A stretch of DNA of 46,500 bases from G020354785 sp964580815 (lineage in GTDB: Bacteria > Bacteroidota > Bacteroidia > Bacteroidales > UBA10428), in the NCBI GenBank assembly GCA_964580815.1, contig CAZOLY010000002.1, forward strand, positions 1-46,500. Direction: 5' to 3'. Of this stretch, positions 26,861 through 35,918 are shown in pieces; the stretch's first letter is position 1; every line of letters starts with the position of its first letter. The position numbers were made by a program, and so were the translations under genes. Below the pieces are notes generated by a model that saw only the letters and a list, made by a program, of their open reading frames with translations, did not search any database and was not told where the DNA came from.

Positions 26861-27760
26861 ATGAAGTATTACTCAGTACCACCGCAGGGTGATCCCTCAG
26901 GTATCGTCCAGCAGTTCTTAAGACTGAATATTAAAATCATATGCTGCAGGTACTGGTGGCTCAGGCACTGGGAAAGTACTAATATGGCATTCCCTTACTG
27001 GCGCCTTTACTGGAATAAAAACGAGGGAGCCTCAGTCTCCTTTAAGGGGAAGAAATATGATTTAAGTCCGGATTACATCTATTTAATCTCCCCCCAGACC
27101 CCGTTTTCAAGCAGGATAGATGATATCAGGGAGAGTGATACCGAATACCTGTTGCATGGTGACAGGATAAGAAGCAATGATTCTGAAGAGATGCTCATCT
27201 CAAAAAAGCTGGTATTGCACCTGTATATACATTTCAACCTTGGAATGCCGTTTGATGCTATTCCTCCGAGTATATATGCTGCCAAAGTCAGTGAAGAGAT
27301 GCAAAAAAGGATTGAGAGGATAATAAAATTCCTGCCCGGAGAATTTGAAAAATATTCATTTCAGCATAACCTTGATGCATATACTCTTATTTCAGAGGCA
27401 CTTTCAGGGATACCCGATACTCTCTGGAAGCTGGTATCTTCTGACATGCGTATTCTGTCAGTATTAAACCTGATAGAGGAAAACCTTGAGAAAAAACTTG
27501 CCAATCCGATACTTGCAGGTTATGTAAATATGGCAATCAACAGTTTTATAAGGCTTTTCAGGAATGAAATAAAGATATCACCGCAGCGATACATAAACAG
27601 GAAGAGAATTGAAAAAGCCAGTGTCCTTCTGCAGCATACAAACGAGAGTATTGAGTCGGTTGCTGCACAATGCGGCTTCTGTGACCGCTATTATTTTTCA
27701 AAGAATTTCAAATCCCAGATGAATTATTCCCCCGGCGCTTTCAGAAAAAAGTTTAAATAA
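26861..27760 (+). CDS. AraC-family transcriptional regulator
   Basis: A 299-residue protein. The N-terminal half has an AraC-type sensing domain of beta strands (RLYWNKNEGASVSF, YDLSPDYIYLISPQTPFSS). The C-terminal ~100 residues are the double helix-turn-helix: first HTH with AINSFIRLFRNEIKISPQRYI, second with SIESVAAQCGFCDRYYFSKNF and the typical GAFRKKFK end. The first helix of the DNA-binding domain (LAGYVNMAINSFIRLF) shows the normal spacing though with Asn-Met for the more usual sequence. No receiver or membrane segment is present, so it likely responds to a small cytoplasmic ligand, often a sugar. Divergent from the jelly-roll T9SS protein, which is a likely target. Confidence 0.92.
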   Translation: MKYYSVPPQGDPSGIVQQFLRLNIKIICCRYWWLRHWESTNMAFPYWRLYWNKNEGASVSFKGKKYDLSPDYIYLISPQTPFSSRIDDIRESDTEYLLHGDRIRSNDSEEMLISKKLVLHLYIHFNLGMPFDAIPPSIYAAKVSEEMQKRIERIIKFLPGEFEKYSFQHNLDAYTLISEALSGIPDTLWKLVSSDMRILSVLNLIEENLEKKLANPILAGYVNMAINSFIRLFRNEIKISPQRYINRKRIEKASVLLQHTNESIESVAAQCGFCDRYYFSKNFKSQMNYSPGAFRKKFK

Positions 27761-27828
27761 TCTTATATTTCGCTAACATCTTACTCCTTCCTATACTTAC
27801 TCAGGGAATCTCAGAAATCGAATTGCAT

Positions 27829-30800
27829 TTATCTTATTATCTCTAACTTCTTGGTTATTAAAACTTTATTATTGCTTAAATTCAATATGTATAATCCCTC
27901 CGGCAGACCGGACAGGTCAATCTCAATCCTTCGAAGGGCTGACGGTTCTTTTACCAGCAATTGATATTGCAAAGATCCGCTGACTGATTTTATTTCTACC
28001 AGCAGCTTTTTATAATCTTCATTTGAAAATTCTATATAAATATAATCTCTTGCAGGATTCGGGTATATCTTAAATATGTCAAATGTAATGTTCTTCAATT
28101 GTACAGGTTCATATACATCATTAAGATTAATAGTTACTAATGTACTATCTGTTAAATTTCCGGGCCCATCATCCTGCACCTGAACTGTCAGTCCGATTAC
28201 AGGAGTGGTCTCATAATCCAGTACAACTGAATTATTTACAGAAATCTCTCCCATAAGCAGGTCCAGTGCAAATGCATTACCCGTATTTCCCGAGAGTATG
28301 GAATAAGTCAGGATTTGTGCCTGATCTACCTCAGTGGCCGTTAGAGTACCCACAATTGTGGCAACTGGACTGTTTTCATCGATATTGAATGCTTGTGGCT
28401 CTATTGCGGGAGGTTCGTTTATGTCATTAACCAGTATAATAAATGCTTTACAGCAACTCAGGCTATTTACCCCGTTGTCCGTTGTTCTTACATATATCCT
28501 GAAAGTGTTTTTCCCTTCATAGTTTGTCGAAATACATATTTTCAAGGTATCTGCCGAAATAATAAAATTGCCGTTATCAGCGTCATCAGTCCCGTTACCC
28601 GCAGCAAATGAATATATATGTGTATCGGCATCATTGGCATCAATTGTTGAGAAAAATCCGACTACTGAACCTGGTAGAACATTTTCATCAATCCGGTTAC
28701 CTGACAGCAGAATATCCGAAGGGGCGAAATTAACGGTAGACTCATATGCGCCGATATCAATTGTACCGCCCAGTATTCTTGGGTTTCCGGCAATGTCAGA
28801 AGCAGGCAGGTGTAATCCCGTTGTGTCAGGAGTGCCGCCATTAATACAGGATGAGCTGTCCGACAGGCTGTAGTCCAATAAATCAATATCCGTAAAATAA
28901 GGATCCATGTCCAGGTTATTCTCATATACATAAATAGTGGAATTATTTACTATATTATCTAATCCTCCCTGTATATCACAATATTGAATTTCCGGATGGT
29001 TGTTAAATTTATACTGGAAAATCTGATTAAGGTAATTGCCCCATAAAATACTGTTCTTTATGACTGGATTTGAACCGAATCCACAAGAAAGACCCTCATT
29101 ATTGTAACAAATAGTATTGTTTATAATTTCAGGTGAAGCACCTGAAAGATAAATACCCTCGCCATTATTATTACATATTACATTATTCTGAAGTTTTGCG
29201 TAACAATTAATATAGATTCCCGCTCCTGCACTCCCCTCATTATATAGGATATAGTTGCTTTTTATTATGGGTTGGGCATTACAAATAGCTATTCCTCCAC
29301 CGTATTCTGCATAATTATATCTTATCAGGCAATTGGAAATAACCAGTTTTGAAAAATTCTTAATCCCAATTGCTCCTCCGTAATAATCCGGGTATGATAG
29401 TGTGTTCTTTGCATATTCTATATTACAGAAAATAAGTTTTGAAGTATCACTATTAGTGCAGGTATTGTTGAAAATTATCCCTCCCCAGCCTGTATGGGTG
29501 TTGTTAAAATATCCCGTAGTATAGCAAGTTGTAAAAGTAATATAATCAGATGATTGGCCTACTGCTATTAATCTTCCTTTCACATCCAGCTTGTATATTC
29601 CCTGGAATTCAACAACCGTTCCCGGCACAATGTTAACTGTAGCATTTGAATCGATTACAATATCGCAGTCAACTTTAACGGTATCTATATCCCAAATCAT
29701 GTCTTCCGAAATATGCCCGCAGAAATGATTTGTGACTTCCATGTTAAAAGTGTCTATATCTTTTGCTCCATGGTTGTCCATAACCTCAACATAAATATCT
29801 GTATTTCCTCTCCAGTTATGGGCAGGAATGATCTCATAGATTGAACCAGAGGTATTTCCTGAGAGGTTATTTATATTTACATAAGGGGAATCAGCTGTTA
29901 TTAAAATAGTATGAATATTATTGATATCAGGATCAAAATACTCTACCGTCATTTTTGCCGTATTGTTGCATAAAATTTGAATGTCTTCGGTATCTTTTAT
30001 ATACGGAGGCCTGTTTACAGGATTTCCCTGGTATTCATATGCCCCGATGTCTATTATATCTGCCGTACCGTCATAGATTCTGGGATTTCCATCCATATCT
30101 TCGGGAAATTGAGAAATGTCCGTAAGAGGATCTCCAGCATTGATACAGTATGAAGAATCTGTAAGTCGAAAATCATAGTTGACCTCATCAATAAAATATG
30201 GAGTGGCATCAATATTATGATACGTGTCATAATCAAATGTATAGTAAATTATAGAACCATCACTTTCAAATGCTTCTTTACCTCCTTCTATGTTACAGTT
30301 GTAAAACTCTGGAATACTGTCTTGTGAATAATATAAAAAAATCTGATTTTCAGTATTGCCCCTAATAATACTATTAATAAATATTGGATGTGAATCCCAG
30401 GAATATACTCCCTGATCATTATTACAAATTGTATTATTATATATTAACGTAATTCTGGACTTAAAAAATATTACTCCAGAGCCCTCATTATTGCAAATAA
30501 TATTATTATATAGATTTGCATAACTTTTCACACCCTCACAATAAATTCCTGCTCCTCTATTATCATAAATATAATTATTTTTAATAATAGGTTGGCTTGA
30601 AATACAACCTATGCCTGCAGCACCATAAAAAGGCGCATAATTATATCTTATATGACAATTAGTAATAATAGCCTTTGCATTGGGCCAGATTAATATTGCT
30701 CCCCTAGTATCAGGCTTAGTAATATCTGCTATATGTTTAACATACTCTACCACGGAATAAGAAATTTTTGAGGTATCATTTATTCCCTCATTACGTTCAC

Positions 30801-33800
30801 AAATTGTTATTCCACCCCATCCTTTATGAGTATTATTATAATACCCAGTAGTATCGGAAGAAGTAAAAACAATTGGATTGTCAGGTTCACCTATTGCATG
30901 TATTTGACCCATAACATAATAGTAACTAAATTTCTGAAATTCAACTACAGTTCCAGGTTTGATAGTTAATCTTACCCCAGTATCAATTACAACTTGACAA
31001 GTGATCTTTACGGTATCAATATCCCATACCATATCTTCTGTAATATGCCCGCAGAAATGATTTGTAACTTCCAGATTAAAAGTGTCTATATCTTTTGCTC
31101 CATGGTTGTCCATAACCTCAACATAAATATCTGCATTTCCAATCCAGTTATGGGCAGGAATGATCTCATAAGTTGAACCCGATGAATCTCCTGAAAGGTT
31201 ATTAATACTTAAATAAGGAGAATCAGCTGTTATTGAGATTATATACTCTTCATTAATATCAGGGTCAAAATATTCCACTATCATTTGTAATGTATCATAC
31301 CAATGAATCAGGGTATCTTTAACCTGACTTATTAAGGGAGGCATGTTTAAAGGCTCACCCTGGTATTCATAAGCCCCGATATCAATAATATCTACCTCAT
31401 CGTCAAAGATCCTTGGATTACCTGCTATATCTTCAGGGAATTGAGAGATATCGGTTGCCGGATCACCCATATTGATACATTTGGATGAATCGGTAAGTTC
31501 AAAAATGCCATTTGTTTGATCAACAAATCCTGAAGGCAGATTAATATTATTATGATATTCAACCATTGCAGGATAAAAGGATTCATCGTCACTATCAAAG
31601 CCATCCAGGCCTTCCTCGATATTGCAGTAATGGAACTCCGGTCTGTAACCAGCCAGACTATATACCCGGTAAAGATATACCTGGCTGCCTTTATTGCTGG
31701 CACTATTTCCCCCGATAATAGTATTTTCGATTATATGTTCAGATATATCGTATTCTATATAAATACCTCCTCCGTTCGGAGCCTGGTTATTTAATATTGT
31801 GTTGTTAATGATTTGAGTTTCTTTGGGTTTGCTAAAACGGTATCCCCCTCCACCCGATATAGTTTTATTTTCATAAACAATGTTATTTACAGATATGCAC
31901 TTTGATTCCTGGAACAATAGCCCGCCGTTACTGTTATATCTTATTATACTATTGGAAATTAAAAACTTGTCTGAAGCTCTTACTATAATGCCCCTGTTTT
32001 TGCTATATTCTATAATGCAGTGATCTAATCTTGAGGAATCATTTTCAGGCAATACATTATAAATAAATGTTAAACCATTCCACCCGGGATGAGTGTTGTT
32101 ATAATATCCCGTAGTGTCAGCAACCGTGAAAACAATTGGCTTATCCGGTTCACCTATTGCAAGTAAGCCCCCTTCAACATCAAACCTGTAAAAATCCTGG
32201 AACTCAATTACTGTTCCGGGATTTATTTCAAGAGTAGCACCTTGATTGACTTTTATATCACAGATAATCCTCACCGTATCCAGATCCCATGTCATGTCAT
32301 AATATATATTTCCGCAGTATGCTTTGGATACTGTTAAATGATAAGTATCAGATGTAATATGACCATAGCTGTCTTCTATGTCTATCGCTATATCTGCTTC
32401 TCCTTCCCAACCAGGTTCCGGCACTAATTGATAGGTTGAGCCTGTTGTGTTGCCTGACAGATTCTCAATTTTTACATTTGAATTATCAGAAGTTACTGTG
32501 ATCGCGTGTGAATCATCAATATCGTCGTCCCGGAAATCCACTGACATAGTCTTACTATTTGATACCAGGCAATACTGATCACCAACTAAATCGAGTAGAG
32601 GTTTCATATTAACGGGTTCGCCCTGGAATTCATAGGCTCCGATATCTATGATATCAACTTCTCCGTCATATATTCTTGGAAATCCAGAGATGTCAAACGG
32701 GAAAACAGTAATATCTGTCAGAGGATCTCCAGTATTGATACAGTAAGACGAATCTGTAAGTTCAAAATTACCATTTATTTGATCAACAAAGCGGGGAGGC
32801 ATATTGATATTATTCAGATATACCATCATATCAACAGTAAAGGGTCCTTCCTTAATATCAAAGCCATCAAGACCTCCCTCTATACCACAGTAATGGAATT
32901 CAGGATTTTTACTATCCATACTATTTGCCAGATCCAGATAAACCTGGTCACCTGCAATGCTTGCCTTATTTCCCCAGATTATAGAATTTTTTACAATAAA
33001 CCGGTCTTTATATCCATCCAGATGAATACCTCCACCGGATGCAGCCTGGTTATTGAATATTGTATTGTTAATGATTTTTATATTGTATGGCTCTGAAAAA
33101 TAATATCCCCCTCCACCAAAAATAGTCTTATTTTCATAAATAATATTATTTATGGATGTACAATAATTTTTACATAAATCTAATCCTCCACGATTATTAT
33201 GTCTTATTATACAATCAGATATAAATAAATTGGAATTTTCAGAGCCAGATATACCACTGTATTTACTATATTCTATTATACAGTAAATTAGTTTTGAAGT
33301 ATCATCTATTAACTCTCCCTCTTTAAAATCAAATGTTAATCCCGTCCATCCCTCATGAGGATTATTATCATACCCAGTAGTATCAGCAACAGTAAAAGTG
33401 ATACGTTTAGCTTGTTCACCTATTGCAAGCAATCTGCCGCGGATTGTAAAATCAACAAAATCCTGAAATTCAATCCTGGTACCTGGTTTGATCGTTAATG
33501 TTGCATTACGATCAATTTCCACATTGCAAGTGATCTTTACTGTGTCAACATCCCAGGTCATATCTTTAATAATATGCCCGCAGAAATGATTGGTAACTTC
33601 AATACTAAAGGTATCTATATCTTTTGCTCCGTTGCTGGCCTTTACTTTTACATAAATATCTGCAACACCTCTCCAGTTATATAGATGAAAAATCTGATAA
33701 GTTGAACCTGATGTGTCACCTGAAAGGTTATTTATACTTATATAAGGGGAGTTCGTCGTTATCGAAATTGTGTGAGTATCATCAATATCAGGATCAAAAT

Positions 33801-34935
33801 ACTCAACTGTCATTTTTGCCGTATCATTACTGAAAATCTGGATATCTTCTGTATTAGTTATATATGGAGGCCTGTTTACAGGATCCCCTTGGTATTCATA
33901 AGCACCAATATCAATGATATTAACTTCACCGTCATATATCCTTGGATTTCCGGCAATATCTTCAGAAAATTGATAAATATCAGTTATTGTGTCACCCATA
34001 TTGATACAATAAGATGATTCGACGAGTCCAAAATTACAACCTGCCGGATCAATAAAACCGGGAGGCATATTAATATTATTATTATATACAACCATTCCCG
34101 GATAAAAAGGGAAACATTCTTCATCACTATTAATGCCATTTATACCTCCCTCAATATTGCAATAATGGAACTCAGGATCATAATCAAATAAACTATATGC
34201 CCAATCTAAATATACCTGGTCGGCCTTATAGCTTGCTCTATTACTCCATAAAATAGTGTTTTTTATTATTGTTTGCCATATATTATCATATATACAAATG
34301 CCTCCTCCAAAAACTGCCTGATTATTGAATATAGTATTATTAATAATTTTAATGCCGTATGAACGAGAAAAAAGGTATCCGCCTCCCTTAGTAACACCCT
34401 TATTTTCGTATACAATATTATTAATAGATATGCACTCAGAACAATAAAATAGCAAACCTCCTATATTATATCTAATTATGCAATTGGAAATATGTAACTT
34501 ATTAAAATAGCTTACCTCAATACCCCTGTTTTTGCTATATTCTATAATGCAATAAATTAATTTTGAAGTATCTGCTAAGTTTTGATTCAAATCTCCAAAA
34601 TCAAATTTTAAACCAGCCCATCCCTTATGAGTATTATTATAATGCCCGGCAGTATCTGCCACAGTAAAAGTAATCATATTACCCGGTTCACCTATCGCAA
34701 GTAAACTGCCTTCAACATCAAAGCTGTAAAAATCCTGGAATTCCACCCTTGTTCCGGGTTCGATATTAAGTGTTGCATCCTGGCCGATTACAATATCAGA
34801 AACAACTTTGACAGTATCAGCACTCCAGGTAGTATCAGTTATAATTGAACCCCCGACTTCTATTGATGTTGCCGGAAGGGTATGGCAGTTTATAGCTATT
34901 AGCGCCGCAATTAGCAGCTTTCTTAGGGTTCTCAT
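27829..34935 (-). CDS. Giant modular secreted protein: five beta-helix modules, two cadherin-like domains, T9SS sorting domain
   Basis: A 2368-residue protein with a signal peptide (about residues 1-23). Five parallel beta-helix (pectate-lyase-like, choice-of-anchor Q type) units each begin with a W-x-x-DTVK strand and PGT-x-x-EFQ, continue with INNTIFNNQ-type coils and close with SSYCINxGD ... NPRIYDG ... DIGAYEYQG. Closing GAYE motifs fall near residues 348, 772, 1192, 1636 and 2063. Units 1-4 are each followed by an Ig/cadherin-like linker of about 100 residues with EYFDPDI, INNLSG and DIDTF motifs. After unit 5 come two cadherin-like domains (about 2068-2275) and a T9SS type A domain (about 2285-2368, IYPNPARDYIYIEF). 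No catalytic residues of pectate lyases are recognised; adhesion or glycan binding is more likely. Composition is AT-richer than neighbouring housekeeping genes. Confidence 0.9.
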   Translation of the reverse strand: MRTLRKLLIAALIAINCHTLPATSIEVGGSIITDTTWSADTVKVVSDIVIGQDATLNIEPGTRVEFQDFYSFDVEGSLLAIGEPGNMITFTVADTAGHYNNTHKGWAGLKFDFGDLNQNLADTSKLIYCIIEYSKNRGIEVSYFNKLHISNCIIRYNIGGLLFYCSECISINNIVYENKGVTKGGGYLFSRSYGIKIINNTIFNNQAVFGGGICIYDNIWQTIIKNTILWSNRASYKADQVYLDWAYSLFDYDPEFHYCNIEGGINGINSDEECFPFYPGMVVYNNNINMPPGFIDPAGCNFGLVESSYCINMGDTITDIYQFSEDIAGNPRIYDGEVNIIDIGAYEYQGDPVNRPPYITNTEDIQIFSNDTAKMTVEYFDPDIDDTHTISITTNSPYISINNLSGDTSGSTYQIFHLYNWRGVADIYVKVKASNGAKDIDTFSIEVTNHFCGHIIKDMTWDVDTVKITCNVEIDRNATLTIKPGTRIEFQDFVDFTIRGRLLAIGEQAKRITFTVADTTGYDNNPHEGWTGLTFDFKEGELIDDTSKLIYCIIEYSKYSGISGSENSNLFISDCIIRHNNRGGLDLCKNYCTSINNIIYENKTIFGGGGYYFSEPYNIKIINNTIFNNQAASGGGIHLDGYKDRFIVKNSIIWGNKASIAGDQVYLDLANSMDSKNPEFHYCGIEGGLDGFDIKEGPFTVDMMVYLNNINMPPRFVDQINGNFELTDSSYCINTGDPLTDITVFPFDISGFPRIYDGEVDIIDIGAYEFQGEPVNMKPLLDLVGDQYCLVSNSKTMSVDFRDDDIDDSHAITVTSDNSNVKIENLSGNTTGSTYQLVPEPGWEGEADIAIDIEDSYGHITSDTYHLTVSKAYCGNIYYDMTWDLDTVRIICDIKVNQGATLEINPGTVIEFQDFYRFDVEGGLLAIGEPDKPIVFTVADTTGYYNNTHPGWNGLTFIYNVLPENDSSRLDHCIIEYSKNRGIIVRASDKFLISNSIIRYNSNGGLLFQESKCISVNNIVYENKTISGGGGYRFSKPKETQIINNTILNNQAPNGGGIYIEYDISEHIIENTIIGGNSASNKGSQVYLYRVYSLAGYRPEFHYCNIEEGLDGFDSDDESFYPAMVEYHNNINLPSGFVDQTNGIFELTDSSKCINMGDPATDISQFPEDIAGNPRIFDDEVDIIDIGAYEYQGEPLNMPPLISQVKDTLIHWYDTLQMIVEYFDPDINEEYIISITADSPYLSINNLSGDSSGSTYEIIPAHNWIGNADIYVEVMDNHGAKDIDTFNLEVTNHFCGHITEDMVWDIDTVKITCQVVIDTGVRLTIKPGTVVEFQKFSYYYVMGQIHAIGEPDNPIVFTSSDTTGYYNNTHKGWGGITICERNEGINDTSKISYSVVEYVKHIADITKPDTRGAILIWPNAKAIITNCHIRYNYAPFYGAAGIGCISSQPIIKNNYIYDNRGAGIYCEGVKSYANLYNNIICNNEGSGVIFFKSRITLIYNNTICNNDQGVYSWDSHPIFINSIIRGNTENQIFLYYSQDSIPEFYNCNIEGGKEAFESDGSIIYYTFDYDTYHNIDATPYFIDEVNYDFRLTDSSYCINAGDPLTDISQFPEDMDGNPRIYDGTADIIDIGAYEYQGNPVNRPPYIKDTEDIQILCNNTAKMTVEYFDPDINNIHTILITADSPYVNINNLSGNTSGSIYEIIPAHNWRGNTDIYVEVMDNHGAKDIDTFNMEVTNHFCGHISEDMIWDIDTVKVDCDIVIDSNATVNIVPGTVVEFQGIYKLDVKGRLIAVGQSSDYITFTTCYTTGYFNNTHTGWGGIIFNNTCTNSDTSKLIFCNIEYAKNTLSYPDYYGGAIGIKNFSKLVISNCLIRYNYAEYGGGIAICNAQPIIKSNYILYNEGSAGAGIYINCYAKLQNNVICNNNGEGIYLSGASPEIINNTICYNNEGLSCGFGSNPVIKNSILWGNYLNQIFQYKFNNHPEIQYCDIQGGLDNIVNNSTIYVYENNLDMDPYFTDIDLLDYSLSDSSSCINGGTPDTTGLHLPASDIAGNPRILGGTIDIGAYESTVNFAPSDILLSGNRIDENVLPGSVVGFFSTIDANDADTHIYSFAAGNGTDDADNGNFIISADTLKICISTNYEGKNTFRIYVRTTDNGVNSLSCCKAFIILVNDINEPPAIEPQAFNIDENSPVATIVGTLTATEVDQAQILTYSILSGNTGNAFALDLLMGEISVNNSVVLDYETTPVIGLTVQVQDDGPGNLTDSTLVTINLNDVYEPVQLKNITFDIFKIYPNPARDYIYIEFSNEDYKKLLVEIKSVSGSLQYQLLVKEPSALRRIEIDLSGLPEGLYILNLSNNKVLITKKLEIIR
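28738..29721 (-). repeat. Module 5 of the giant protein (beta-helix only, residues 1739-2066)
   Basis: Type B beta-helix closing in DIGAYES without the Ig-like linker; cadherin-like domains follow instead. It starts CGHISEDMIWDIDTVKVDC with Cys1739 and Cys1757. Confidence 0.8.
29722..31053 (-). repeat. Module 4 of the giant protein (residues 1295-1738)
   Basis: 444 residues, type B coil pattern (CHIRYNYAPFYGAAGIG, SQPIIKNNYIYDN, YNNIICNN). It starts CGHITEDMVWDIDTVKITC with Cys1295 and Cys1313. Confidence 0.8.
31054..32316 (-). repeat. Module 3 of the giant protein (residues 874-1294)
   Basis: 421 residues, type A. It starts CGNIYYDMTWDLDTVRIIC with Cys874 and Cys892. Its linker is nearly identical in DNA to the linker of module 4. 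Confidence 0.8.
32317..33582 (-). repeat. Module 2 of the giant protein (residues 452-873)
   Basis: 422 residues, type A. It starts CGHIIKDMTWDVDTVKITC with Cys452 and Cys470. Its linker (KAY before the next CGN) is the most divergent of the four. Confidence 0.8.
33583..34854 (-). repeat. Module 1 of the giant protein (residues 28-451)
   Basis: First beta-helix plus linker, 424 residues, type A coil pattern (GIxVS..LHISNCIIRYN, KIINNTIFNNQ). It starts GGSIITDTTWSADTVK and lacks both cysteines that bracket the start of the other modules. Confidence 0.8.
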
Positions 34936-35203
34936 GGTTATCGTATTTCAGGTTTGTTAAATTTACTATTTCACAGTTTGCATTTTAAAGGATAATAATG
35001 CAAATAACAAAGCGAATTAAAAGCTCTGTATGAGATAATATTATATGGCCAGGGTTTTATTTTTTTGCCAACGGGCAACACTATGCCCGAACTTAGAATA
35101 AGTTACAGCAAAATGCATTGTTTGTCAAGTGATTATTTACCAGTATGCTGAAAGGATTGACGGACTGTTAATTATTGTTGGTTAGTTATTTGCAATAATC
35201 TTA

Positions 35204-35211
35204 TATTTTTG
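35204..35211 (+). promoter_or_regulatory. Promoter -7 element of the PAP2 gene
   Basis: TATTTTTG matches TAnnTTTG exactly; a TTG at 35178-35180 lies 23 bases upstream as a possible -33 box. The start codon is at 35228, so the leader would be about 10 bases. Confidence 0.45.
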
Positions 35212-35227
35212 CAGTTTAACCATTATA

Positions 35228-35830
35228 ATGATTGAGTTCCTGAACAAGCTTGACACAGATCTGTTCCTTTTTCTTAACGGCCTCCACTCCCCTTTCTGGG
35301 ATAAGGTGATGCTTTTTATGAGCAAAAGATGGGAATGGATACCCTTGTATCTGTTGCTTGCAGGCTGGGTAATATATAAATTCCGGTGGAAATCAGTAGT
35401 AATATTTGTCGTAGTTGCACTGCTTATTATATCAAGTGATCAGGTCTCGGTGCTGCTTAAGGAATTGTTCCAGAGGTTGCGGCCATGTCACAATCCCGGA
35501 TTACAGAACATAATACATATGGCAGACGATTACTGCGGGAAAAAATACGGATTCGTATCAAACCATGCTTCCAACACTTTTGCACTTGCCAGCTTTACGA
35601 GTTTTCTTTTCAGAAATAAATGGTATTCGCTTTTTATTTTCTTCTGGGCGGCATTGGTTTCCTACAGCAGGGTTTACCTGGGGGTACACTATCCCGCGGA
35701 CATCCTGGGAGGAATGCTGCTTGGGGCCGGACTGGGAATATTGTTCTACTGGTTATACTCAATCATAAGCTCAACCTCAATATTTGCGAAACTTAACCCC
35801 GGCAATCAGAAAGGTTTGAATGGAGTATAA
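35228..35830 (+). CDS. PAP2-family membrane phosphatase
   Basis: A 200-residue membrane protein with the three PAP2 signatures: KELFQRLRP (K-x6-RP, with Lys at the expected place), SNHASNT (in place of PSGH, retaining Ser and the catalytic His) and SRVYLGVHYPAD (SR-x5-H-x3-D). About five to six hydrophobic segments surround them. Members dephosphorylate lipid phosphates such as undecaprenyl diphosphate, phosphatidylglycerol phosphate or lipid A at the periplasmic face. The substrate cannot be distinguished. It is convergent with the MFS gene across a large inverted repeat and divergent from the giant secreted protein. Confidence 0.9.
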   Translation: MIEFLNKLDTDLFLFLNGLHSPFWDKVMLFMSKRWEWIPLYLLLAGWVIYKFRWKSVVIFVVVALLIISSDQVSVLLKELFQRLRPCHNPGLQNIIHMADDYCGKKYGFVSNHASNTFALASFTSFLFRNKWYSLFIFFWAALVSYSRVYLGVHYPADILGGMLLGAGLGILFYWLYSIISSTSIFAKLNPGNQKGLNGV

Positions 35831-35855
35831 TTAAAATTTGTAAAACCCCGGAATA

Positions 35856-35910
35856 AAAGAAAGTGGAACAATTATACCAGGTGCCAGTCACTGGTTAGTG
35901 AACTTTCTTT
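35856..35910. terminator. Inverted repeat between convergent genes, possible bidirectional terminator
   Basis: AAAGAAAGT (35856-35864) pairs perfectly with ACTTTCTTT (35902-35910). Inside them ACCA-g-GTG (35876-35883) pairs with CACTGGT (35889-35895) around a CCAGT loop. The element lies between the stops of the PAP2 gene (35830) and the MFS gene (35919). Confidence 0.5.
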
Positions 35911-35918
35911 AACGGATC

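Noticed and set aside
27829..34935. Regular repeats suggestive of a CRISPR or satellite array
   Set aside because: The repeats are about 1.27 kb, coding, in frame and diverged; they are protein modules and not an array with spacers.
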